From positions 121,382 to 185,381 of the forward strand of contig NZ_BAUC01000010.1 of the NCBI RefSeq assembly GCF_000474215.1: a DNA stretch of 64,000 nt, read 5' to 3'. The first letter of the stretch is position 1; the number at the start of each line of letters is the position of its first letter. The DNA is from Edwardsiella hoshinae NBRC 105699 = ATCC 33379. Its GTDB lineage: Bacteria > Pseudomonadota > Gammaproteobacteria > Enterobacterales > Enterobacteriaceae. This document shows positions 46,498 to 55,959 of the stretch, one piece after another. The translations under genes and the position numbers were made by a program. The notes under the pieces were generated by a model. It saw only the letters and a list, made by a program, of their open reading frames with translations. It searched no databases and was not told the DNA's origin.

Positions 46498-46610
46498 CCA
46501 TAGGTCTCGTCAACCCATCGCGTGATGGGCGCTGACGCCATGGTGCTACCACCAAGTTTGTTGACGCCAGCGCCGGTGTGATAGCACACCGACAGACTAC
46601 TCCCCCATGA
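46498..46610 (-). ncRNA. yybP-ykoY manganese riboswitch
   Basis: The minus strand has the hallmark GGGGGAGTAG (46597-46606), P2 helix GGTGTG/CACACC (46585-46590, 46575-46580), the conserved GTCAACAAACTTGG, a P3 helix GGCGCTG/CAGCGCC (46568-46574, 46528-46534), hairpin CCCATC-ACGC-GATGGG, and the closing motif TTGACGAGACC. These are the conserved parts of the yybP-ykoY class, which senses Mn2+ through cross-helix docking. It precedes a Gdt1/MneA-type manganese exporter by 68 nt, so manganese should turn the gene on. Confidence 0.9.
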
Positions 46611-46648
46611 CGGAAGAGCGCGCAGTGTAATCAAGCTGCCGCCGTTTC

Positions 46649-47101
46649 TCAAGCCCCATCGGCTTGCCAAAGCAGCGTCGCCACCGCCTGTCCGGTGCCC
46701 GGCTGGATCTGCTGCTCTAGAACTCGAAATCCCTGACGACGATAAAAGGCCAACGCCCGACGGTTGGCACAATACGCCTCCAACAACAGCCAAGGATGAT
46801 GACGTTTAGCATGACGCATTAGACGCTGAGCGAGGCCGCGCCCGCGATAACGGGGAGCGACAAACAGTGCGCCAAGTAGGTGCGGAGGCAAGATGCAGAT
46901 AAACCCACACATCTTGTCACCGTCCAACGCCAACCAGGTCTGCCCCTCGGGTAGGTAGCGATCGCGCACCCAGGGGAGACTAGAGCGCCAATAACCCGGC
47001 GGAATCGTCGGGTGAGCCTGAATGGTCAGCGTCAACCACAGCGTCAACAACGCCGGGTAATCAGCGCGCCGCGCCGGGCGTAGACGCAGGGGCCATGTCA
47101 T
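46649..47101 (-). CDS. yiaC: GNAT-family N-acetyltransferase YiaC
   Basis: This 150-aa protein has the GNAT fold with the acetyl-CoA binding motif A LGALFVAPRYRGRGLAQRLM and motif B LLLEAYCANRRALAFYRRQGF. It resembles E. coli YiaC, a protein lysine acetyltransferase. Its start overlaps the end of tag by 41 bp; a shorter start cannot be excluded because no SD sequence is evident. As in E. coli it follows tag. Confidence 0.85.
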   Translation of the reverse strand: MTWPLRLRPARRADYPALLTLWLTLTIQAHPTIPPGYWRSSLPWVRDRYLPEGQTWLALDGDKMCGFICILPPHLLGALFVAPRYRGRGLAQRLMRHAKRHHPWLLLEAYCANRRALAFYRRQGFRVLEQQIQPGTGQAVATLLWQADGA

Positions 47102-47651
47102 GGTGCAGATAACATTCCGCTTGATGATCGTTCACCATCCCGCAAGCCTGCATGAAGGCGTAGCAGATGGTCGTTCCAACGAAGGTAAAACCACGCCGTT
47201 TCAACGCCCGTGCCAACGCATCGGAGGCAGTACTGCGCGTCGCTCCCGCCACTTCCGGCCCGATCGGCGCACCACCAACGAATGACCACAGGAAAGGGAC
47301 AAAGGCCTCCCCGTCTTGCGTCATGGCCAACAAGGCACGGGCATTGCTGACGATCGCCGCCAACTTGCGCCGGTTACGGATAACCCCGCTATCCTGCATC
47401 AGCAGCGCAAGCTCCGCTGGCGTCATCGCCGCAACCCGTAGGGGATCGAAGTTATGGAAGACACGCCGGTAGTGCGAGCGCTTCTTCAAGACCGTCAGCC
47501 ACGATAATCCGGCTTGCTGCCCCTCAAGGCATAACAGCTCAAACAATGCCCGTTCATCGTATAGTGGTTGCCCCCACTCCCGATCGTGATAGGCGATATA
47601 GTCTGGATCGGCCGTAACCCAGGCACAACGTTGCACTGCGTGATGTTCCAT
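47061..47651 (-). CDS. tag: DNA-3-methyladenine glycosylase I
   Basis: Tag removes 3-methyladenine (and weakly 3-methylguanine) from alkylated DNA in base-excision repair. The 196 residues begin near RCAWVTADPDYIAYHDREWG and contain LFELLCLEGQQAGLSWLTVLKKR (in parts), FVGTTICYAFMQACGMVNDH. The four zinc ligands of the family are visible (Cys and His in the N-terminal RC...YHD and the C-terminal NDHQAEC). The start at 47651 follows an excellent GGGAGG; the frame extends to 47705 without homology. The C-terminal tail is slightly longer than in E. coli. Confidence 0.95.
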   Translation of the reverse strand: MEHHAVQRCAWVTADPDYIAYHDREWGQPLYDERALFELLCLEGQQAGLSWLTVLKKRSHYRRVFHNFDPLRVAAMTPAELALLMQDSGVIRNRRKLAAIVSNARALLAMTQDGEAFVPFLWSFVGGAPIGPEVAGATRSTASDALARALKRRGFTFVGTTICYAFMQACGMVNDHQAECYLHHDMAPASTPGAAR

Positions 47652-47862
47652 GTTGCCTCCCGCTGATGACACGCCCCAATCATACCCTGACAGACCGTCA
47701 CCCATGGCCCAGATACGCTATTTTGCGCGTAAAATCCGCAATAGCGATGTCAGTGGGGTAAAAAAGCGCGCCTTGTCGCACTATTGCTGTATATCTTACG
47801 CACAGGCGGTATACTGATCCTTTCTGTTTCAATCCACTTGAACGCGTGCGAACACATCCAAC

Positions 47863-48771
47863 ATGCAAAAGTTTGATATCAAGACCTTTCAGGGGCTGAT
47901 CCTGACTCTGCAGGACTATTGGGCGCGCCAGGGCTGCACCATCGTCCAACCGCTGGACATGGAAGTCGGCGCCGGCACCTCTCACCCGATGACCTGCCTG
48001 CGAGCGCTGGGCCCAGAGCCGATGGCTACCGCCTATGTGCAACCGTCCCGCCGTCCGACCGATGGCCGCTACGGCGAAAACCCGAACCGACTGCAACACT
48101 ACTACCAATTCCAGGTAGTGATTAAGCCGTCCCCGGACAACATTCAGGAACTGTACTTAGGCTCGCTCAAAGCGCTGGGGCTGGATCCTACCGTGCATGA
48201 TATCCGCTTCGTCGAAGATAACTGGGAAAACCCGACCCTGGGCGCCTGGGGCTTAGGCTGGGAAGTGTGGCTCAACGGGATGGAAGTCACGCAGTTCACC
48301 TACTTCCAACAGGTAGGCGGTCTGGAGTGTAAGCCGGTTACTGGTGAGATCACCTACGGCTTGGAGCGCCTGGCCATGTACATCCAGGGCGTTGAAAGTG
48401 TATACGATCTGGTATGGAGCGACGGTCCGCTAGGCAAAACCACCTACGGTGACGTGTTCCATCAGAACGAAGTCGAGCAGTCTACCTACAACTTCGAATA
48501 CGCGGATGTCGATTTCCTGTTTGCCTGCTTCGAACAGTACGAGAAAGAAGCCCGCATGTTGCTGGAGCTGGAAACCCCGCTACCGCTGCCAGCCTATGAG
48601 CGGATCCTGAAGGCTGCCCATAGCTTCAACCTGTTGGATGCGCGTAAGGCGATCTCCGTTACCGAGCGCCAACGCTATATTCTGCGCATCCGCACCCTGA
48701 CCAAAATGGTCGCCGAAGCCTACTATGCCTCCCGTGAGGCACTGGGCTTCCCGATGTGTAAAAAAGATTAA
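47863..48771 (+). CDS. glyQ: Glycine-tRNA ligase alpha subunit
   Basis: GlyQ is the catalytic subunit of the heterotetrameric bacterial glycyl-tRNA synthetase, a class II enzyme. The 302 residues contain motif 2 and 3 regions: [54 protein letters not shown] and [17 protein letters not shown] (in parts). The length is typical. glyS follows after 9 bp. A -10-like TATACT at 47810-47815 lies 48 bp upstream, without a clear -35. Confidence 0.98.
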   Translation: MQKFDIKTFQGLILTLQDYWARQGCTIVQPLDMEVGAGTSHPMTCLRALGPEPMATAYVQPSRRPTDGRYGENPNRLQHYYQFQVVIKPSPDNIQELYLGSLKALGLDPTVHDIRFVEDNWENPTLGAWGLGWEVWLNGMEVTQFTYFQQVGGLECKPVTGEITYGLERLAMYIQGVESVYDLVWSDGPLGKTTYGDVFHQNEVEQSTYNFEYADVDFLFACFEQYEKEARMLLELETPLPLPAYERILKAAHSFNLLDARKAISVTERQRYILRIRTLTKMVAEAYYASREALGFPMCKKD

Positions 48772-48780
48772 GAGGCAGCC

Positions 48781-50850
48781 ATGACGCAACAGACTTTCCT
48801 GGTTGAAATCGGCACGGAAGAGCTGCCACCGAAAGCCCTTCGCTCCCTGGCGCAAGCCTTCGCTGATAATTTCCGTAGCGAACTGGATAACGCTGGCCTA
48901 GCACATGGCGAGATCACCTGGTTCGCCGCACCGCGCCGCCTGGCACTGAAAGTCGCCACCCTCGATGCGGCGCAGCCCGATCGTGAGATCGAGAAACGCG
49001 GACCGGCTATCGCCCAAGCCTTTGATACCGAGGGCAAGCCGACCAAGGCGGCCGAAGGTTGGGCTCGTGGCTGCGGCATCAGCGTCGATCAGGCGGAACG
49101 CCTGACCAACGACAAGGGCGAATGGCTGCTGTACCGCGCGCTACAGAAAGGGCAACGTGCGCAAGCGTTGCTGCCTAACCTGGTCGCCAATGCGCTGTCC
49201 CGACTGCCGATCCCCAAACTGATGCGTTGGGGCGCCAACGATACGCAGTTCGTGCGCCCGGTACACACCGTGACGTTGCTGCTGGGGAGTGAAAGCATTC
49301 CGGCTACCATCCTCGGCGTGCAGTCCGATCGCGTGATCCGTGGTCATCGTTTTATGGGCGAGGCCGAGTTCACCATCGATAACGCCGATCAGTATCCGCA
49401 GATCCTGCTGGAACGCGGTAAGGTCATCGCCGACTATGAGGCCCGTAAAGCGCAGATTAAACGTGATGCGGAAGCAGCGGCAGCACGTATCGGTGGCCAG
49501 GCCGATCTGAGCGACAGCCTGTTGGAAGAGGTTACCTCGCTGGTCGAGTGGCCTGTGGTCTTGACCGCTAAGTTCGAAGAAAAATTCCTCGCCGTACCGG
49601 CGGAGGCGTTGGTTTATACCATGAAGGGCGACCAGAAGTACTTCCCGGTTTACGACGCGCAGGGCAAACTGCTGCCGAACTTCATCTTTGTTGCCAACAT
49701 CGATTCGAAAGATGCGCAGCAGATCATCGCCGGTAACGAGAAGGTCGTTCGTCCACGTCTGGCCGACGCCGAGTTCTTCTTCAAAACGGACCGCAAGCAG
49801 CGCCTGGAAGATAACCTGCCGCGCCTGGAAAACGTGCTGTTCCAACAGCAGTTAGGTAGCCTGCGTGACAAGACCGATCGTATCGCCACCCTGGCGGGCT
49901 GGATTGCGCAGCAGATCGGCGCCGATGTTAATATGGCGACCCGAGCAGGCTTGCTGTCCAAGTGCGACCTGATGACCAACATGGTGTTCGAATTCACCGA
50001 CACCCAAGGGGTCATGGGGATGCACTACGCGCGTCACGATGGAGAAGCCGAAGAAGTCGCCGTCTCCCTGAATGAGCAGTATATGCCGCGCTTCGCCGGC
50101 GATGCGCTGCCCTCCTCACTGGTGGCCTGTGCCGTAGCGATTGCCGACAAGATGGATACCCTGGCGGGGATCTTCGGTATCGGTCAACACCCGAAAGGTG
50201 ATAAGGATCCGTTCGCGCTACGTCGTGCTGCACTGGGTGTACTGCGTATCATCGTCGAAAAGAAACTGCCGCTGGATCTGCTCACGCTGACGCAGGAGGC
50301 CGTGCGTCTGTATGGCGATAAACTGAGCAACGTTAATGTGGTAGAAGAGGTGGTCGACTTTATGCTGGGCCGCTTCCGCGCCTGGTATCAAGAAGAGGGG
50401 CATGCCGTCGACACCATTCAGGCGGTGCTGGCACGCCGGCCGACTCGTCCGGCCGACTTCGATGCCCGCGTGCGCGCCGTCAGCCACTTCCGTACGCTGG
50501 ATGATGCCGCAACGCTGGCCGCCGCCAATAAGCGTGTCTCCAACATTCTGGCGAAGTCTACGGACATCCTGGCCGACCAGGTACAGGCTAGCCGGCTGAA
50601 AGAGGCCGCGGAAATCCGTCTGGCCGCAAACCTAATCACCTTGCAAGAGAAACTGGCTCCGCTGTTCGCCGCTGGTCAGTACCAAGAGGCCTTGGTCGAG
50701 CTGGCCACGTTGCGTCAGCCAGTCGATGATTTCTTCGAACAGGTCATGGTGATGGCCGATGATGAGCAGGTACGCATCAATCGCCTGACACTACTGAGTA
50801 AGTTACGCGATCTGTTCCTCCAGGTCGCAGACATCTCTGTGCTACAGTAA
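48781..50850 (+). CDS. glyS: Glycine-tRNA ligase beta subunit
   Basis: GlyS is the tRNA-binding beta subunit of glycyl-tRNA synthetase. The 689 residues have the conserved [18 protein letters not shown] start, the B3/4-like and HD-like regions ([38 protein letters not shown]) and a C-terminal anticodon-binding domain (about 580-689). An AGAGG element lies before its ATG. The operon ends in a strong terminator. Confidence 0.98.
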   Translation: MTQQTFLVEIGTEELPPKALRSLAQAFADNFRSELDNAGLAHGEITWFAAPRRLALKVATLDAAQPDREIEKRGPAIAQAFDTEGKPTKAAEGWARGCGISVDQAERLTNDKGEWLLYRALQKGQRAQALLPNLVANALSRLPIPKLMRWGANDTQFVRPVHTVTLLLGSESIPATILGVQSDRVIRGHRFMGEAEFTIDNADQYPQILLERGKVIADYEARKAQIKRDAEAAAARIGGQADLSDSLLEEVTSLVEWPVVLTAKFEEKFLAVPAEALVYTMKGDQKYFPVYDAQGKLLPNFIFVANIDSKDAQQIIAGNEKVVRPRLADAEFFFKTDRKQRLEDNLPRLENVLFQQQLGSLRDKTDRIATLAGWIAQQIGADVNMATRAGLLSKCDLMTNMVFEFTDTQGVMGMHYARHDGEAEEVAVSLNEQYMPRFAGDALPSSLVACAVAIADKMDTLAGIFGIGQHPKGDKDPFALRRAALGVLRIIVEKKLPLDLLTLTQEAVRLYGDKLSNVNVVEEVVDFMLGRFRAWYQEEGHAVDTIQAVLARRPTRPADFDARVRAVSHFRTLDDAATLAAANKRVSNILAKSTDILADQVQASRLKEAAEIRLAANLITLQEKLAPLFAAGQYQEALVELATLRQPVDDFFEQVMVMADDEQVRINRLTLLSKLRDLFLQVADISVLQ

Positions 50851-50870
50851 GCATCGTACCAACGTTACTT

Positions 50871-50894
50871 AACCCGCCACCAGGCGGGTTTTTT
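50871..50894 (+). terminator. Intrinsic terminator of glyQS
   Basis: AACCCGCC (50871-50878) and GGCGGGTT (50883-50890) form an 8-bp stem with an ACCA loop, followed by a T-run. Confidence 0.92.
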
Positions 50895-50984
50895 ACTTTA
50901 TGGCTGTTATCCCGCGTGTTACGGGGTAAACTAGATCGGTTAACAGATTTCGCACCACCCTTGCGCGCTACAGGAGTCACTCAC

Positions 50985-51704
50985 ATGGCATTCGCGGTAA
51001 AAACATGGGCGCAGCGTCTGCTGATGCCCGTAATGGCACTCTTTCTGGTCACGCAACTCAGCGGCTGCGGCGACAGCGATAAAGAGCAGCAAAAAGCCTT
51101 CATCGACTATCTGCAAAACACCGTGATGCGGAGCAGCGTCACCATCCCTACGTTGAGCGAGACGCAGAAACAGCAGTTGGGACACTATGCCGGCGACTAT
51201 GCCGTACTGGTTACTTTTTCCCAAAACTTTAGCCGTGCCATGGATGCCAGCATGACGCCACTGTTCACCACGTTACAACAGATCCGCGCACCACAGGATT
51301 ACCTCGCCCAGCGAGATCGCCTACAGCAAGAACTGGGGGCGTTAAACATGCTGGGCCAGCAGATCCAGAGCGCCAAGGCGCAGGCGGATAGCGCCTACGC
51401 CACGCTGAAACAACCGGAAGAAGTCAAGGCAGTCTTCGATAAAGCCTTCAATAAAGTGGTCACCGGCCCGAGCAATGCTATCATGCCGATGATCCCACAA
51501 GCCGCTTCGGTTGCACAGACGCTGGTGCAGGTCGGTGATTTCCTGCAAAACCTGGGGCCACAGGCTCGCTTCGATAATCAGGGGATCCAGCTACAAACTC
51601 AGGCCCAAGTCGATCAGTACAACCAATTGATGCGCGATCTATCCGCCAAATACCAGGCGCTGATGGCCGCTAAACAGCAAAATGCCTCACTGATGCAGAA
51701 CTGA
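50985..51704 (+). CDS. yiaF: DUF3053 lipoprotein YiaF
   Basis: This 239-aa protein has a lipobox signal (LVTQLSGC, Cys28) and a long helical mature part rich in Gln, typical of DUF3053. In E. coli yiaF also follows glyS. The start at 50985 has AGGAG at good spacing; a longer frame from 50916 lacks homology. The function is unknown; location would be the periplasmic face of a membrane. Confidence 0.9.
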   Translation: MAFAVKTWAQRLLMPVMALFLVTQLSGCGDSDKEQQKAFIDYLQNTVMRSSVTIPTLSETQKQQLGHYAGDYAVLVTFSQNFSRAMDASMTPLFTTLQQIRAPQDYLAQRDRLQQELGALNMLGQQIQSAKAQADSAYATLKQPEEVKAVFDKAFNKVVTGPSNAIMPMIPQAASVAQTLVQVGDFLQNLGPQARFDNQGIQLQTQAQVDQYNQLMRDLSAKYQALMAAKQQNASLMQN

Positions 51705-51724
51705 GTCACACTCCAGCATCGATC

Positions 51725-51746
51725 ACCCGGCTACGGCCGGGTTTTT
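51725..51746 (+). terminator. Intrinsic terminator of yiaF
   Basis: ACCCGGC (51725-51731) and GCCGGGT (51736-51742) form a 7-bp stem with a TACG loop, followed by TTTT. Confidence 0.88.
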
Positions 51747-51817
51747 ATCGCTATTCCCCGCTCGTCGGCGCTCCCCAGCCACATACTGACCAGTGTCGCG
51801 CTCTCTCGCAAATATCT

Positions 51818-51984
51818 TGCGACATTCGTCACAATTTATAAACAAAACAACCAACAAGATTAGTGATTTAGTTCACGGAAAATAATCAAAACCCCTAAAA
51901 ATGCTACGCCTTTCCTGGGAATTTTGTGACAAAAATCACTATAAACACCACTATAACCAGGGAGAAAGAGTGATTTTAATCACA
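51818..51984 (+). promoter_or_regulatory. Array of four CRP-like sites upstream of mtlA
   Basis: Four matches to TGTGA-N6-TCACA occur in 170 bp: TGCGA/TCACA (51818-51833), AGTGA/TCACG (51862-51877), TGTGA/TCACT (51925-51940) and AGTGA/TCACA (51969-51984). From memory the E. coli mtl promoter also has several (five) CRP sites. The array fills the 418-bp gap between yiaF and mtlA, which shows no gene. The in-frame codons 51901-52122 before mtlA are not believed because they overlap these sites. Confidence 0.85.
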
Positions 51985-52122
51985 AAAAAACCTCGGGGTA
52001 CGCGTGAACAACGGGTCGTGGTAGAGTCGATTTTGCATACAGAACGACTGATGGTTTTTGGCGAAACCATCCTACAAACCACGACGCGTTGCCTTGTTAC
52101 GCGCACCACCGAGGGACGTTTT

Positions 52123-54093
52123 ATGTTATCACCAGATATTAAGGTCAAGGTACAAAATTTTGGCCGCTTCCTCAGCAATATGGTTATGCCCAACATTGGC
52201 GCCTTTATTGCCTGGGGTCTGATTACCGCTCTCTTTATTCCGACAGGTTGGCTACCCAATGAAACGCTGGCCAAGTTGGTCGCTCCCATGATCACCTATT
52301 TATTGCCGCTGCTGATCGGCTATACCGGCGGGCGTCTAATCGGCGGCGAACGCGGTGGCGTCGTCGGCGCCATCACTACAATGGGGGTGATCATCGGCGC
52401 CGATATGCCAATGTTTATGGGGGCCATGATGGCCGGTCCGCTGGGTGGTTGGGCTATCAAGCGCGTCGATCATTGGCTCGATGGCCGAGTCAAGAGCGGC
52501 TTCGAAATGCTGGCCAACAACTTCTCCGCCGGTATCCTCGGTATGCTGCTAGCCATGCTGGCCTTCCTGGCTATCGGACCATTGGTCGCCGTGCTCTCTA
52601 CTCTATTAGCTAGCGGTGTCAACTTACTGGTTCAGAATAACTTGTTGCCATTGACGGCGATCTTCGTCGAACCAGCGAAAATTTTATTCCTCAATAACGC
52701 GATCAACCACGGCATATTCTCCCCACTCGGTATCCAACAAGCCACCGAGACCGGTAAGTCGATCTTCTTCCTGATCGAGGCAAACCCTGGGCCAGGTCTG
52801 GGCGTATTGCTGGCTTATATGTTCTTCGGTAAAGGCAGCGCTAAGCAGTCTGCTCCCGGTGCGGCCGTCATCCATTTCTTCGGAGGAATTCACGAAATCT
52901 ACTTCCCGTATGTATTGATGAATCCCCGTCTCATCCTGGCGGTGATCCTCGGCGGCATGACCGGTATCTTCACCCTGACACTGTTCCACGCCGGATTGGT
53001 CTCTCCCGCCTCACCCGGCTCTATCTTCGCCATCCTGTTGATGACACCAAAGTCGTCACTGATCGGCGTCAGCCTTGCCGTACTCAGCTCCTGCCTCGTC
53101 ACCTTTGTCGTCGCCAGCCTGATGCTGAAGCGGGCACCTGCCGGTCAGCAAGATAACGACGGTCTGGCCGACGCAACTCGGCGCATTCAGGGGATGAAAC
53201 AACAGGCAAAAGGTGAATCAGGTCGACAGGCGGCACCACAACCTTCCCGTGCGCATCTCGACCTAGCACACGACCTGAGTCAGGTACATAACATCATCGT
53301 AGCGTGTGACGCTGGCATGGGATCGAGCGCTATGGGCGCTGGCGTACTGCGCAAAAAGATCGCCGATGCCGGATTAAGCCAGATCCAGGTCCGTAACCTC
53401 GCCATTAACGCCCTACCCAACGATGTGGATCTGGTGATCACCCACCGGGACTTAACTGAACGCGCCCTACGCCAAGCTCCACACGCTATTCATCTGTCGC
53501 TGAGCAACTTCCTCGATAGTGGACTGTACAACGACCTAACCACACGCCTGCTCGCCGCTCATTTACCGCAAGCGGCCAACGATAGTCGCCTGATTAATCA
53601 ACCGGTTGTCGCCGCGAATGATGATCATTATGACCTCGGCGACGAACAGCTATTTACACTACAGGAGCACGACATCTTCCTCGGCCTACATGCCGATGAT
53701 AAAGAGCAAGCCATCCGCTTCGCTGGAACCCAACTGGTGGCGCGAGGCTATGCCGAGCCTGATTATATTGAAGCGATGCTCGCGCGCGAGGCGCTAACCT
53801 CCACTTACCTTGGCGAATCCATCGCCGTGCCGCACGGCACCGTAGCCGCCAAAGATCGCGTCCTGCGTACCGGTGTCGTCATTTGCCAGTACCCACAGGG
53901 TGTCCGGTTCGGTGACGATCCTGCTGACATTGCCCATCTGGTGATTGGTATCGCCGCCCGTAACAATGAACATATCCAGGTTATTACTCACCTGACCAAC
54001 GCCTTGGACGATGAGGACATCATTGCTCGTCTCATCCATAGCACCAGTGTACGTGAAATTCTTCAGCTACTACGCGGTGAGCGAGCGGCGTAA
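52123..54093 (+). CDS. mtlA: Mannitol-specific PTS enzyme IICBA
   Basis: MtlA takes up mannitol across the inner membrane and phosphorylates it to mannitol 1-phosphate with phosphate from HPr. The 656 residues comprise the IIC membrane domain (about 1-335, with [10 protein letters not shown] at 254-263), the IIB domain with phosphorylated Cys395 in [16 protein letters not shown], and the IIA domain with His571 in [11 protein letters not shown]. It is somewhat longer than E. coli MtlA (637), mainly in the linkers. The start at 52123 follows GAGGGA and matches E. coli (SSDIKIKVQ-like). mtlD and mtlR follow. Confidence 0.97.
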   Translation: MLSPDIKVKVQNFGRFLSNMVMPNIGAFIAWGLITALFIPTGWLPNETLAKLVAPMITYLLPLLIGYTGGRLIGGERGGVVGAITTMGVIIGADMPMFMGAMMAGPLGGWAIKRVDHWLDGRVKSGFEMLANNFSAGILGMLLAMLAFLAIGPLVAVLSTLLASGVNLLVQNNLLPLTAIFVEPAKILFLNNAINHGIFSPLGIQQATETGKSIFFLIEANPGPGLGVLLAYMFFGKGSAKQSAPGAAVIHFFGGIHEIYFPYVLMNPRLILAVILGGMTGIFTLTLFHAGLVSPASPGSIFAILLMTPKSSLIGVSLAVLSSCLVTFVVASLMLKRAPAGQQDNDGLADATRRIQGMKQQAKGESGRQAAPQPSRAHLDLAHDLSQVHNIIVACDAGMGSSAMGAGVLRKKIADAGLSQIQVRNLAINALPNDVDLVITHRDLTERALRQAPHAIHLSLSNFLDSGLYNDLTTRLLAAHLPQAANDSRLINQPVVAANDDHYDLGDEQLFTLQEHDIFLGLHADDKEQAIRFAGTQLVARGYAEPDYIEAMLAREALTSTYLGESIAVPHGTVAAKDRVLRTGVVICQYPQGVRFGDDPADIAHLVIGIAARNNEHIQVITHLTNALDDEDIIARLIHSTSVREILQLLRGERAA

Positions 54094-54179
54094 TTCGCCG
54101 CGACGCAGACGTTGACGACAGCGATAGACGGAGCGTCCTAGGACGCACCGGATCACTTCCTATTAAGGTGAGGTTTAAC

Positions 54180-55337
54180 ATGAAAGCAATTCATTTTGGC
54201 GCAGGGAATATTGGGCGTGGTTTTATCGGAAAACTGTTGGCGGATGCCAATGCCGAGCTGACCTTCGCCGACGTCAACCAGCCACTGATCGATCAGTTGG
54301 CCCATCAGCAAAGCTACGAGGTCCATGTCGTCGGCGAGCAACAACGTATCGAGCGAGTACGGCATGTCAGCGCCATCCACAGCGCCAGCCCCGATGCAAT
54401 TGCACAAATCGCCCACGCCGATATCATCACCACCGCCGTCGGCCCACAAGTATTAAACCGACTCGCGGCCACTTTGGCGCAAGGATTACTTGAGCGTCAT
54501 CGCATCGGCAATACGCAGCCACTCAATATCATCGCCTGTGAGAATATGGTTCGCGGCACCAGCCAGTTAAAACAGCACGTCATGGCCATCCTACCGGCGG
54601 CGCTGCACGCCTGGGTAAACCAGCAGATCGGCTTCGTCGACTCCGCCGTGGATCGCATCGTGCCGCCCAGCGACGCCGCCAACGACGATCCCTTGGACGT
54701 CACGGTGGAAACCTTCAGCGAATGGATCGTCGATAGCACGCAATTCAAAGGAGAGCCACCGGTTATCGCTGGCATGGAGGCGACGGCCAATCTGATAGCC
54801 TATGTCGAGCGTAAGCTCTTCACCCTCAATACTGGCCACGCCATTACTGCCTATCTAGGCTGCTTGGCGGGTTATCGTACTATCCGTGAGGCGATACTTG
54901 ACCCTGCGATCCGCAGCAACGTCAAAGCGGCCATGGCGGAGAGTGGCGCTGTACTGATCCGACGCTATGGCTTTGACCCTCAGCAACACCACGCCTACAT
55001 AGAAAAAATCCTTTCCCGCTTCGAGAATCCTTATCTGCGGGACGAGGTCGAGCGCGTCGGGCGCCAGCCTTTGCGTAAGTTGGGGGCGATGGATCGCTTA
55101 ATCAAGCCGTTACGCGGAACGCTAGAATATGCCTTGCCGCATCGTCACCTGCTGATCGGGATTGCTGCCGCCTTATGTTACCGTAACGCACACGATCCCC
55201 AGGCACAAGAGATGGCACAACAGATCACGCGCCTCGGCGTGGAGGCGGCGTTAAACCAATTCGCTCAGTTGGAAGATTATCCGCAAGTCACCTCAGCGGT
55301 AGCAAAGCTATATCGAACCCTGCGACATAAGGCATAA
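54180..55337 (+). CDS. mtlD: Mannitol-1-phosphate 5-dehydrogenase
   Basis: MtlD oxidises mannitol 1-phosphate to fructose 6-phosphate with NAD+. The 385 residues belong to the polyol-specific long-chain dehydrogenases: NAD-binding GAGNIGRG (7-14), the [11 protein letters not shown] segment, and the catalytic region with [16 protein letters not shown]. The start at 54180 follows AAGGTGAGG. The 86-bp mtlA-mtlD gap holds a perfect palindrome, GCGTCCTAGGACGC (54133-54146). Confidence 0.97.
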   Translation: MKAIHFGAGNIGRGFIGKLLADANAELTFADVNQPLIDQLAHQQSYEVHVVGEQQRIERVRHVSAIHSASPDAIAQIAHADIITTAVGPQVLNRLAATLAQGLLERHRIGNTQPLNIIACENMVRGTSQLKQHVMAILPAALHAWVNQQIGFVDSAVDRIVPPSDAANDDPLDVTVETFSEWIVDSTQFKGEPPVIAGMEATANLIAYVERKLFTLNTGHAITAYLGCLAGYRTIREAILDPAIRSNVKAAMAESGAVLIRRYGFDPQQHHAYIEKILSRFENPYLRDEVERVGRQPLRKLGAMDRLIKPLRGTLEYALPHRHLLIGIAAALCYRNAHDPQAQEMAQQITRLGVEAALNQFAQLEDYPQVTSAVAKLYRTLRHKA

Positions 55338-55366
55338 TTTACCCAATACCGACTTCTGATGATAGG

Positions 55367-55394
55367 CATGCGTCGGGCAGACGTCCGGCGCATG
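55367..55394 (+). promoter_or_regulatory. Intercistronic hairpin before mtlR
   Basis: CATGCGTCGG (55367-55376) and CCGGCGCATG (55385-55394) form a 10-bp stem with one G-U pair and an 8-nt loop. It ends 10 bp before the mtlR start and is not followed by T. It may protect the mtlAD mRNA end or restrict mtlR translation. Confidence 0.5.
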
Positions 55395-55404
55395 AAACCA
55401 AACT

Positions 55405-55944
55405 ATGGCAACAATGGAAGAAACCCAGGCTTTTGAGAACCGTATTCTGGAACGACTCAATACCAGACAGACGGTAAAGGGTCTGCTACAAGCGGCGATA
55501 CCGCTGCTGGCCGAGGCTATCGACCGTTTGGTGTTGCAGGCGTTCCGTAAGGATGATTATGCGGTGAAATATGCTGTCGAACCGCTGCTAGAAGGCGATG
55601 GCCCATTAGCGGCACTACCGATGCGTTTAAAGCTGATCTATGCCTTGGGCGCCATCAGCCGCACCGAGTATGAGGATATCGAACTACTGCTAGCGTTACA
55701 TAACCAACTGGCGTTGGATAGCCAGACTTATCGCTTTACCGATGATGAAGTGCTTGGCCCACTCAGCATGCTGCACGGCATGCGCCACTTACCCCCCGCC
55801 CCCACATTGCATCTTCCTGAGGATGTGGTTGACTCCCGCTTAGTCGATATGCAACAGCAGCGTTACCAGCAAATGGTACGTTCAACACTGGTGTTAAGCA
55901 TCACCGAAATGCTGGCCAGCCTTGCGCATAAGAAGGCCTTTTAA
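55405..55944 (+). CDS. mtlR: Mannitol operon repressor MtlR
   Basis: MtlR is a small helical protein that represses the mtl operon; it lacks a usual DNA-binding motif, and the mechanism is indirect or unresolved. The 179 residues contain LVLQAFRKDDYAVKYAVEPLLEGDGPLAALPMRLKLIYALG (in parts) and the terminal RYQQMVRSTLVLSITEM. It is shorter than E. coli MtlR at the N-terminus, starting at MATMEETQAFENR. No SD sequence is visible before this ATG. It is convergent with avtA, 15 bp away. Confidence 0.93.
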   Translation: MATMEETQAFENRILERLNTRQTVKGLLQAAIPLLAEAIDRLVLQAFRKDDYAVKYAVEPLLEGDGPLAALPMRLKLIYALGAISRTEYEDIELLLALHNQLALDSQTYRFTDDEVLGPLSMLHGMRHLPPAPTLHLPEDVVDSRLVDMQQQRYQQMVRSTLVLSITEMLASLAHKKAF

Positions 55945-55959
55945 CGGTAATGCCATCTC

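Noticed and set aside
46473-46793. Open frame of 106 codons on the minus strand covering the Mn riboswitch
   Set aside because: It overlaps yiaC out of frame and the riboswitch; the translation has no recognisable domain.
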